Under the pieces are notes generated by a model. It had not been told where the DNA came from. It did not search any database and saw only the letters and a program-made list of their open reading frames with translations. Positions 56,596 to 64,000 of a stretch of 64,000 nucleotides of DNA are shown here, piece by piece. This DNA is from Salmonirosea aquatica (GTDB taxonomy: Bacteria; Bacteroidota; Bacteroidia; Cytophagales; Spirosomataceae): positions 5,244,501 to 5,308,500 of the forward strand of contig NZ_WHLY01000002.1 of assembly GCF_009296315.1 (NCBI RefSeq), read 5' to 3'. The translations under genes were made by a program, and so were the position numbers. The number at the start of each line of letters is the position of its first letter. Position 1 is the stretch's first letter.

Positions 56596-57861
56596 CTACT
56601 GCGCACTAACCCGCCAGATGGTATTGCCCTCATCGTCGGCCACCAGGAGCGAGCCGTCTGCCAGCACGGTGACACCCACCGGGCGTCCATGTACCTTACT
56701 GGCTTCATTATCCGCCACAAAACCGGTCAGGAAATCCTCCATTTTGCCAGTGGGCCTGCCGTTAGCAAAAGGCACGAAAACCACTTTGTAGCCTACTAGG
56801 TTTGAGCGATTCCAGGACCCATGTTGCCCTATGAAAGCACCATTGCGGTACTTGGCCGGGAATTTTTCCTTATCGTAAAAGGCTAAACCCAATGAAGCCG
56901 TATGCGATCCCAGGGGTACATCAGGGACGATGGCTTGCTTGACCAGTTCGGGATTTTCGCCCTTGCGGCGCGGGTCCACGTGATCGCCGTAGTACGAAAA
57001 CGGCCAGCCGTAAAAGCCTCCCTGCTTCACACTGGTTATGTAGTCCGGGACGAGTTCGTCACCCAGCTCATCGCGTTCATTTACGGCGGCCCATAGGGTA
57101 TTGGTACCGGGTGCCCAGTCCATGCCCACGGGATTACGCAACCCGCTGGCAAACACCTGCTCACCGGTACCGTCAGGATTGATGACCAGAATATTGGCGC
57201 GGCGTTTTTCTTCGTCCATGCCATGCTCGGCCACATTACTGGCCGAGCCTACGGATACATAGATTTTGGAACCATCGGCATTGGACAACAGATTGCGCGT
57301 CCAGTGATTGTTATATCCACCAGCGGGTAGGTCCAGGATTTTTACGCCCTTGGCCGTCATTTTGGTTTGGCCTTCCTGGTAGGGGAAACGCAGCAGACCG
57401 TCGGTATTGGCCACATAGAAAAAGCCGTTCAACACCAGCATGCCAAAGGGCTGATTCAGATCTTCCAGGAACGTTTCTTTTTGATCGGGCTTACCGTCGT
57501 TATTGGTATCTCGAAAAAGGGTGATACGGTCGGCGGATTTTTTGGTGTTGGATTCAGCCACGAAAATATCGCCGTTGGGTGCCTGGTATATCCAGCGGGG
57601 ATGTTCCAGGCCGGCAGCAAATTGCTCCACTTTGAAGCCAGCGGGCGCCTGGGGCGTCTGCCCGTCTTCCCAGCCGATGGTTTTGCTTTCATTCCGCACC
57701 GACTCGGTGGCGAAGGGAGCGGGTAGGGTAAGTGAATCCACTTCGGTCTGCACCTGGTCGGGGCCTTGAGCGGTCGCTTCTTTTTTTTCCTGAGAGTCGC
57801 AACCCCAAAGGGTGAGTAGGGCGGCGAGGGCCATGCCGGGTACGTGCATACGCATTATCAT
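56596..57861 (-). CDS. Glucose/sorbosone dehydrogenase-like lipoprotein (PQQ type)
   Basis: A 421-residue lipoprotein (lipobox TLWGCDS) of the soluble PQQ-sugar-dehydrogenase beta-propeller family: QFAAGLEHPRWIYQAPNGDIFV, NPVGMDWAPGTNTLWAAVNERD, and GSWNRSNLVGYKVVF are typical. It would oxidise sugars in the periplasm with PQQ, but the precise substrate is unknown and no PQQ biosynthesis genes are nearby. The Met start at 57861 is followed by an internal MHVPGMALAALL signal sequence. A 48-bp palindrome lies upstream. Confidence 0.85.
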   Translation of the reverse strand: MIMRMHVPGMALAALLTLWGCDSQEKKEATAQGPDQVQTEVDSLTLPAPFATESVRNESKTIGWEDGQTPQAPAGFKVEQFAAGLEHPRWIYQAPNGDIFVAESNTKKSADRITLFRDTNNDGKPDQKETFLEDLNQPFGMLVLNGFFYVANTDGLLRFPYQEGQTKMTAKGVKILDLPAGGYNNHWTRNLLSNADGSKIYVSVGSASNVAEHGMDEEKRRANILVINPDGTGEQVFASGLRNPVGMDWAPGTNTLWAAVNERDELGDELVPDYITSVKQGGFYGWPFSYYGDHVDPRRKGENPELVKQAIVPDVPLGSHTASLGLAFYDKEKFPAKYRNGAFIGQHGSWNRSNLVGYKVVFVPFANGRPTGKMEDFLTGFVADNEASKVHGRPVGVTVLADGSLLVADDEGNTIWRVSAQ

Positions 57862-57975
57862 GATTTTTCAGTAGTTAGGCTAAAACATTGATTGAGTAGG
57901 AAACCAAATGGTATCGCCAGAGTACCTGTAAAGAATAATGCCAGAAAGCAGAAGTCCTGTTTGTTAAGCCAGGGG

Positions 57976-58023
57976 TCAACACGCGAAAAGGCGGGCCCGG
58001 GCCCGCCTTTTCGCGTGTTGACA
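57976..58023. repeat. Perfect 48-bp palindrome between two minus-strand genes
   Basis: Two 24-bp arms without a loop (half-site GTCAACACGCGAAAAGGCGG then GCCC), centred between 57999 and 58000. It begins 17 bp after the yceI stop (58040, minus strand) and would act as a terminator hairpin for yceI (stem plus internal TTTT), but perfect symmetry is unusual. It could form a cruciform. Confidence 0.85.
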
Positions 58024-58039
58024 AAGGAAAAATGAAGTT

Positions 58040-58609
58040 CTATTCTTTGGTGAACTCACCTACCCCTCTGATCTCCACTTCATCACCTACTGTGGCGGTA
58101 TTGTCGCTTCCTACGCCAAAGTCAACACGATTTATTTTTCCTGTGACCTTAATGGCTGCCATGGGTTTTTTGGTGCGAGGATGCTCCCGCGTTCCGAGGA
58201 GCGCCATATCCATCGTGACGGGCTTCGTAACTCCATGCATCGTGAGGTTGCCCATCAGGGTGTATTTTTTATCCGCCACTTTTTTGATAGACGTACTTTT
58301 GAAGGTCATGGTCGGATGCGTAGCGGCGTCGAACCAGTTGGCCCCTTTCAGGTCGCCATCGCGGCGTTCGTTATCCGTATCGATGCTGTTGATATCGGCC
58401 GTAAGCTCGATCACTGCATCGGAAAGGTCGTCTTTGGCCGAAGTAATCGTGACATCATAGTCTCTGAAACTACCATCCACCTCCGAAATCAATAGGTGGG
58501 TAACAGTAAAGCCAAGCTTCGAATGGGCTTTGTCCATTTTCCAGGTTTGGGCGAAGGCGCCGAAGGTACCCGCCAGGAGAGCGAACATAAGAAGAGTTTT
58601 TTTGAACAT
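58040..58609 (-). CDS. YceI-family periplasmic protein
   Basis: A 189-residue exported protein from ATG at 58609 (MFKKTLLMFALLAGTFGAFAQ, signal peptide; the frame extends upstream to 58645). It shows the YceI lipocalin-like fold: WKMDKAHSKLGFTVTHLLISEVDGSFRDYDVTI, then TADINSIDTDNERRDGDLKG and MTFKSTSIKKV. YceI proteins bind isoprenoid-like ligands. It ends 17 bp before the 48-bp palindrome. Confidence 0.92.
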   Translation of the reverse strand: MFKKTLLMFALLAGTFGAFAQTWKMDKAHSKLGFTVTHLLISEVDGSFRDYDVTITSAKDDLSDAVIELTADINSIDTDNERRDGDLKGANWFDAATHPTMTFKSTSIKKVADKKYTLMGNLTMHGVTKPVTMDMALLGTREHPRTKKPMAAIKVTGKINRVDFGVGSDNTATVGDEVEIRGVGEFTKE

Positions 58610-58756
58610 GGTAGCTGCCATTTGATAAGGTGATGATTTAAACAAGTTTGGCTACAAATAAAGCAAATTGGGAATTGGAAGACACAACTATTATACAGAT
58701 TGACCAAAATAGCCGACCAACCCTATATATTTTATTGATTTTTGCCAGCGCGCGTT

Positions 58757-61700
58757 CTAGTTCTGAAGCAGGGCGTTCTTGCCCTGCATGGAAAGTTGAC
58801 CATTCTGTCGAATTTCGATGCCCCGCACCTGCACCGACTGGCCGAGCTGCACGACATGGCCGGGATTGATCACGATCTGATCACACACCCGGGGGATATG
58901 GCCGCAGTTCCAGGTGGCCAGATTATCCCACGAACCGCTGGTACTGGATTCGCATACCTCGCCCGAGGTCACGCTCACATTGACTGCCGCCGAGGTGGTT
59001 TTGCAGGCAGGTAGCAGGGTGGGATTGAAGGTGAGAATGACGCCGTAATCGCCGACGATGAAGCCTTTGTCGGGAGTTATGAACGTAATATCATTCAAGT
59101 TCTGATGCGTGTTGGTCACAACTGTCACCCACGAATTGCCCCCATCGGAGGTTTTGACGAGGGTACCCTCGGCGCCAACGACATAACCCTCCAGGGCCGA
59201 CAAAAAATAGATACCATTCCAGGTGGCCGATTGACCGGAAGTCTGATTGGTCCAGCTTTGCCCGCCGTTGGTAGTTTTCATAATCAGCCCATTTTCACCC
59301 ACTACCCAGCCGATTTGATCCGTAACAAAATAACAGCGGTTGAGTCGGGCGTGAGCTTGTACCAGAAGCACGTTCCATGTAGCTCCGCCGTCGGTGGTCT
59401 TGATAAGCTTGCCGTTGCTGGTCGTGATGAAACCAGTGCGGTCATTAATGAATTGCAGGTCGAGTAAACCGGTATTGGAAGGGTCACCTCCATCTTTAAA
59501 ATAAACAGGTGGGGTAACAAATTGGGAGCCCGAAAATGCGATCAACCCAGCCGCTGAATTTTCAAAGTGAGTTCTTAACAGACAGAACCCGGTGGTATCT
59601 CCCGTAAAGTAGGCTTTTTCGACGATGTAATTGAAAGAACTTGGCGGGCCCGGCGCTAATAAGGATTGCCAGCTGTTGCCGCCGTCGTGGGTGGTACTTA
59701 ACGTGAAGTATCCTACCTTCCAACCGAACTGGCTGTTTTTGAACTTGACCTGGCTCAAAGTATTACCCACTCCGTTGCCCGAACCGGTTTCTTCTTTCGT
59801 CCAATCCGAACCATTGGACGAAGTGAGAGTCACAGCCTTGGAGTCAGGATGTGCTCCATCTTCCCTAGGTTTGAACTTACCTCCCACGGAAATGATCTTC
59901 TGGGTGGTTCCTCCGACTGACTTTAGGGGCAAGTAGGTTCGATGGGGGGCAAAGTTGGTAACCGTACTCAGGTACAACCCACCCGCACCTACCACTACCC
60001 CCCGCGATGGAGCGGCGAAAGCCACTGCTTTGGGCTGAACATTGAAATAATTGACATAGATGGAGGTCCAGGTTTGCCCTCCGTCCTGAGATTTAAACAC
60101 CACCCCCCCGGTTATACCGTATTGGGCCGTTGTCCGGCTGTAAAGGGTACCAGTAATATAGCCGGTTTGGGCATCCGTAAACACCAGGTCGCTCAGATTC
60201 AGGTAGGACAGTTCGCGGTAACTGGAGCCAGGGACGTCAATGCTGTAATCCGTCCAGGTCGTGCCGCCATTGGTCGTTCTTGAAACAGCTTTGCCTTCAC
60301 AGTATGACGAATAGTACGTTACCCAGCAAGAGTCAGGATTGAGGGCGAAGATCTTCTGAAAACTGGAAAACTGGCAAGGCGACGGAAGCGAACTTTTCTG
60401 TAGAAACCAACTGGTACCCCCGTCGGTAGTCTTAAAGAGCTGGTCGTTGGTGATGATCCATCCCGTGTTCACGCTACCGAATGTAAGATCGACCAACAAG
60501 TTAGTAGTAGGAGCCGCAACTCCCGCCCAGGAAATACCCCCATCAGTCGATTTTAATAATTGCCCGTTTCCCAGGGCATACCCTGTGGTTTCGCTCAAAA
60601 ATTGAATTTTTCTCACATCTCCCGTAATTGGGATATACTGCTGACTCCAGCTCAATCCCCCATCGATCGACTTCAACAGTAATCCATTCGCACCTCCAAT
60701 CCAGCCTGTTTGAGCATTGATAAAGTGCACATCGTAAAAAGTATCTTCCCGATTCATAGGTATGGTGTCCCAGGTGGTACCTCCATCGGTGGTTTTCAGT
60801 AAAGTGGCGTACTCGCCCACAATCCAACCGGTATTTCCCACAAATTGCACGTCGTTCAGTGTGTTGTCCAGTCCTTCCATGGCGTGCTTCCAGGTAGAAG
60901 TTCGTCGGGTGGCTTCCAGCCGATAGCTACCTACCTGGTTCACCACCAGACTATCGAGGGTAGCCTGGGCAATGGGCTGACTGTTTTTAAGCCACTGCCA
61001 CTGTACATCGGTAAGTGAGGAGGTATTCTTCAGGGTCAGCGGCTGAATCTCACAGATGGTCTGGTTTCCGGAAGGTAGTACGGACACACTGGGTGTACAG
61101 TTACCTGAATCATCGGAATAATACAGGGCCGCTACCTCTTGCAGCGTAAGCTCCCGGTTAAACACTTTTACGTCGTCCAAAGCACCTTTGAGGGGGTACC
61201 AGTTGGTAATGCCGAGCACCGGAGGAGACTTGGGTCCCATAACCCCCAGAAACAAGTCCTGCTGGTTGACCTGCGTAAAATCGATAGAAACGGGCAGGGT
61301 ACGTACCAGTTGGGCATCTACATACAGGCGAAACTGTGAGTTGGTAATGGTGTAGGTATAGTAATGCCAGCTGTTGCCGGGAAGCGGCCGGGCACTCATA
61401 ACGCTATACTGTCCCGCATTGGTTGCTGATTCGAAGCTAACCTGCTGAAGGCCATTCTGTTGGTAGGTCAACCCCTGTACCCCCGGCGGCGAACCCCCGA
61501 ATCCGTCTCCGCCTTTGGCAAAAAAAACATGGCGACCGTTGGCGTTACAGGCTCCGGTGCCCGGATCCATGCCGCTACTAAGGTCTACCAAAGCCCAGAA
61601 AGAAACTGACATTGCGCCGGTCATCTGTAAACTTGCCGAATGAGGTACCCTCAAAAACTGGGGGCTGGCGCAGCCACCCAGGCCCACGGCGCGGTTGGCA

Positions 61701-61915
61701 ACCCCCTTGCGATCCGGTACGAAACCCGGATTGCCCGAAGCCTGGGCGTGGTTGGCATTGGCGGTTTGATCAGAAAAGGTACCGTTGAAAGTATAGTGCG
61801 CCACGAGTCCAGGTTGGGCCTTTGCACTGAAAGCGCAAAGTAAAAAAAGAATCAACGGAGAGGCATTGCATGCAAAACGGAAACGACGAAGCGAACACGT
61901 AAAGACTAATCTCAT
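58757..61915 (-). CDS. Large secreted LamG/Ig/YCF48-repeat protein
   Basis: A 1052-residue protein with a signal peptide (LLCAFSAKA-Q). Domains in order: LamG-like lectin fold (about 37-265, GLVAHYTFNGTFSDQTANA), an Ig-like segment (about 275-340, TICEIQPLTLKNTSS), and many YCF48/BNR-type propeller repeats with TTDGGTTW (about 345-985). The C-terminus (WNCGHIPRVCDQIVINPGHV) is a repeated G8-like ending; a canonical type IX sorting domain is not seen. Probably on the cell surface, binding carbohydrates. A close paralogue follows at 62359. Confidence 0.8.
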   Translation of the reverse strand: MRLVFTCSLRRFRFACNASPLILFLLCAFSAKAQPGLVAHYTFNGTFSDQTANANHAQASGNPGFVPDRKGVANRAVGLGGCASPQFLRVPHSASLQMTGAMSVSFWALVDLSSGMDPGTGACNANGRHVFFAKGGDGFGGSPPGVQGLTYQQNGLQQVSFESATNAGQYSVMSARPLPGNSWHYYTYTITNSQFRLYVDAQLVRTLPVSIDFTQVNQQDLFLGVMGPKSPPVLGITNWYPLKGALDDVKVFNRELTLQEVAALYYSDDSGNCTPSVSVLPSGNQTICEIQPLTLKNTSSLTDVQWQWLKNSQPIAQATLDSLVVNQVGSYRLEATRRTSTWKHAMEGLDNTLNDVQFVGNTGWIVGEYATLLKTTDGGTTWDTIPMNREDTFYDVHFINAQTGWIGGANGLLLKSIDGGLSWSQQYIPITGDVRKIQFLSETTGYALGNGQLLKSTDGGISWAGVAAPTTNLLVDLTFGSVNTGWIITNDQLFKTTDGGTSWFLQKSSLPSPCQFSSFQKIFALNPDSCWVTYYSSYCEGKAVSRTTNGGTTWTDYSIDVPGSSYRELSYLNLSDLVFTDAQTGYITGTLYSRTTAQYGITGGVVFKSQDGGQTWTSIYVNYFNVQPKAVAFAAPSRGVVVGAGGLYLSTVTNFAPHRTYLPLKSVGGTTQKIISVGGKFKPREDGAHPDSKAVTLTSSNGSDWTKEETGSGNGVGNTLSQVKFKNSQFGWKVGYFTLSTTHDGGNSWQSLLAPGPPSSFNYIVEKAYFTGDTTGFCLLRTHFENSAAGLIAFSGSQFVTPPVYFKDGGDPSNTGLLDLQFINDRTGFITTSNGKLIKTTDGGATWNVLLVQAHARLNRCYFVTDQIGWVVGENGLIMKTTNGGQSWTNQTSGQSATWNGIYFLSALEGYVVGAEGTLVKTSDGGNSWVTVVTNTHQNLNDITFITPDKGFIVGDYGVILTFNPTLLPACKTTSAAVNVSVTSGEVCESSTSGSWDNLATWNCGHIPRVCDQIVINPGHVVQLGQSVQVRGIEIRQNGQLSMQGKNALLQN

Positions 61916-62358
61916 GGGTAAGCACTTGAAATAAATAGTATTCAGTCGGTAGGTTCGAAGGGACGTTGTGCGTGCAATGATAAGTAAAATCCCGAATACT
62001 ACAATCCTTTTTAATGATCTTTTAATTAACCGATTCCGGGTATACAGACTGCTTTTAGAAAGCCTGAGACGTGGTTTTATTCAAAGAAGCTTTGGCTTGT
62101 ATTTATATTGACAAGAGGTTGTATGTAAGTTGATTAAAGCTAAGAGTATTGCTTTATTTCACTGGTCTGTCGTTGCGTTTAACTCTTCCAATCAGGTTCG
62201 TTTCACCCATAAGCACCGGAACACTATCTTGAAAATCTGCTCAGTAGTTTTTTTAAATTGAAACGGAAAAATACGTGTAACTGATTTATTGGAAACACTT
62301 AGTGGACAGTGACATTCCGATTTCAAATCCGATTTATGGCTAAAAAAGGACTTTTTAA
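61916..62358 (-). promoter_or_regulatory. Intergenic region between the two YCF48 proteins
   Basis: About 440 bp, AT-rich with no supported ORF. It should hold the promoter of the 58757-61915 gene and the 3' end of the upstream one. I found no clear TAnnTTTG box and no strong terminator. Confidence 0.35.
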
Positions 62359-64000
62359 CTATTCCTGAATCAGCACATTCCCACCCTGCATAAGCAATTG
62401 CCCATCCTGCCGAATTTCGATACCGTGAACCTGTACCGACTCGGTAAGCGTAACCACATGCCCGGGATTGATGGCCACTTGATCGCACGCCAGGGGCACG
62501 TGCCCACAGCTCCAAGTGGCCACGTTATTCCACGTACCGGTAGTGGTGGTTTGGCAGAGGGTACCCGATGAAACATTCACATAAACGGCCTCGGAAGTAG
62601 CTTTGCAGTCAGGCAAGAGGGTAGGGTTGAAAGAAAGAATGGTGCCGTAGTCGCCCACAATGTACCCTTTATCGCGGGTTGTGAAGGTAATATCGTTCAG
62701 CGTATTATGCGTATTGGTTTCAATTCTGACCCAGGAGTTGCCGCCATCGGAGGTCTTGATGAGGGTACCTTGGCTGCCTACCAGGTACCCTTCCTGCGCC
62801 GACAGGAAGTAAATTCCATTCCAGCTAACCGCCAAGCCTGAATTCTGGGTAGTCCAGGATTGACCACCGTTGATGGTTTTTAGAATCAATCCATTTTCAC
62901 CCACGACCCAGCCCGTTTGGGCCGTGACGAAGTAGCAGCGGTTGAGCGCGGTGTTAGCCTGTACTACATGAACGCTCCACGAGGTACCCCCATCGGTGGT
63001 TTTGATGAGCTTGCCGTTGCTGGTGGTAATGAAACCTACCTGATCGTTGATGAATTGTAGGTCGAGCATTCCGGTAGTGCTGGGATCACTTGGATCTTTA
63101 AAGTTTATGGGGATTCCTGTGCGGGTCTTGCCTGAAAAACGAAACAAGCCAGCCCCGTCATAGGCCGGGTACCGAGCAATGAAAAATCCGGTGGTATCGG
63201 TCTTGAAATACGCTTTCTCAATTATCAGGGAGGTAGGCGGCGGCAAATCGGTCGGAAAAAGGTACTTCCAAGTAGTACCGCCATCCGTAGTAGAATAAAG
63301 TGCCCCAAGCCCCACTTTCCAGCCCAGTTGGTCATTTTTGAATTTGATCTGGCGGATGGTATAGCCATTGTTAAAAGGGTACCCACCGATGGGAGACCTG
63401 CCAAATCCGGTTTCGTTTTTTACCCACGACTGCCCGGTCACCTTGGACAATAATACCGCCTTAGAATCAGGATGTGTTCCCTCTTCAATTATTCGGGGAA
63501 ATCCTCCCACCGCAAACACGCTATCAGAAGTACCTCCGACCGAAGTGAGTGGTAAAAAGGTTCGTTCAGAAGGTAACGAAACGGTTGTAGGCGAACCGCT
63601 CAGCTTGCCTAAAAATCCGCCCGCACCGACTACCGTACCTTCCGTTGGACTGGTAAGCGAAATCGCACGGGGGTAGATAAAGTACTGGTTGTCAAAAATC
63701 AATGACCACGTTTGACCACCATCTTCAGTTTTGAAAATGGCACCGGAATTAACGCCATACCTCGCATACACTCTGGTGTACATGCGTCCAATAGCATAGC
63801 CAATCTGAGCATTTATAAAGAGAAGATCGCTGGCTCCAAAGTCGGATAAGCTCGGGTATTGCGCAGGTATGGGAAAGTCAGTGAAAGACCAAGTGAGGCC
63901 CCCGTCGGTAGTCCTGGTTACGGAAGAATAATTCTGATCCTGAAAGTAGGTGACCCAAACCCTATTGCGGTCCAAGGCATACAGATTTCCCAGAAAAAAA
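62359..64000 (-). CDS. YCF48-repeat secreted protein, second copy (5' partial)
   Basis: A paralogue of 58757-61915 that runs off the window end: the frame is open to 64000, so the N-terminal part is missing. Visible here are YCF48/BNR repeats (KTEDGGQTWSLIF, KTTDGGTSWSVHV), and a C-terminal ending WSCGHVPLACDQVAINPGHVV that matches the first copy closely. Tandem duplication of a surface protein is likely. No frame break is seen in the visible part. Confidence 0.8.
   Translation of the reverse strand, partial: FFLGNLYALDRNRVWVTYFQDQNYSSVTRTTDGGLTWSFTDFPIPAQYPSLSDFGASDLLFINAQIGYAIGRMYTRVYARYGVNSGAIFKTEDGGQTWSLIFDNQYFIYPRAISLTSPTEGTVVGAGGFLGKLSGSPTTVSLPSERTFLPLTSVGGTSDSVFAVGGFPRIIEEGTHPDSKAVLLSKVTGQSWVKNETGFGRSPIGGYPFNNGYTIRQIKFKNDQLGWKVGLGALYSTTDGGTTWKYLFPTDLPPPTSLIIEKAYFKTDTTGFFIARYPAYDGAGLFRFSGKTRTGIPINFKDPSDPSTTGMLDLQFINDQVGFITTSNGKLIKTTDGGTSWSVHVVQANTALNRCYFVTAQTGWVVGENGLILKTINGGQSWTTQNSGLAVSWNGIYFLSAQEGYLVGSQGTLIKTSDGGNSWVRIETNTHNTLNDITFTTRDKGYIVGDYGTILSFNPTLLPDCKATSEAVYVNVSSGTLCQTTTTGTWNNVATWSCGHVPLACDQVAINPGHVVTLTESVQVHGIEIRQDGQLLMQGGNVLIQE

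Noticed and set aside
62192-62515. Frame of 107 codons on the minus strand in the YCF48 spacer
   Set aside because: Overlaps the end of the 62359 gene in another frame and has no protein-like features.

Overview
The window looks like a chromosomal segment of a Bacteroidota bacterium of the Cytophagales (Spirosoma/Dyadobacter-like). Reasons: two SusC/SusD pairs, a Bacteroidota-type ECF sigma factor, a MurF-Alr fusion, a subtype iii type VI secretion system (T6SSiii) with TssN, promoter boxes resembling TAnnTTTG, and few Shine-Dalgarno sequences. Species cannot be named from sequence alone. I saw no rRNA, tRNA, CRISPR array or intact insertion sequence.

Layout. (1) 1-14049, plus strand: a T6SSiii operon running tssH(3' end)-tssB-tssC-hcp-[C39-like peptidase, WHH-motif protein, Tae4-like amidase]-vgrG-tssE-[unknown effector-like gene]-tssF-tssG-tssN-tssK-PAAR-two small membrane proteins. 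The sheath, tube, spike, baseplate and membrane parts sit with four putative effectors, and no immunity gene is recognisable. (2) 14068-32108, minus strand: a polysaccharide utilisation locus with three heparinase II/III-like lyases (two are tandem paralogues), two tandem SusC/SusD pairs, a very short FecR-like protein and an ECF sigma factor. (3) 32329-57861: mostly housekeeping genes: a YidR-like propeller, polA, a collagen-like lipoprotein, M1 aminopeptidase, a LolC/E-like permease, rbfA, rpiB, a LOG protein, vapBC, glyS, glnB-amtB, murF-alr, corA, usp and a sugar dehydrogenase. (4) 58040-64000, minus strand: yceI and two large secreted YCF48-repeat proteins, the second cut by the window edge.

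Two genome-scale signals stand out. First, the palindrome GGTACC occurs about 140 times by my hand count (about 16 expected by base composition), in genes of both orientations and between genes. Second, five genes (tssG, PAAR, a lyase, susD, susC) each carry one -1 frameshift, always where one G is missing from a run of G; three of these runs directly abut TACC. Sequencing error is the simplest explanation, but slippage or motif-linked error should be tested. Other structure includes a duplicated GC-rich hairpin just upstream of tssB and tssC, a perfect 48-bp palindrome, a 23-bp inverted repeat inside the aminopeptidase gene, and recurring low-complexity words between genes.
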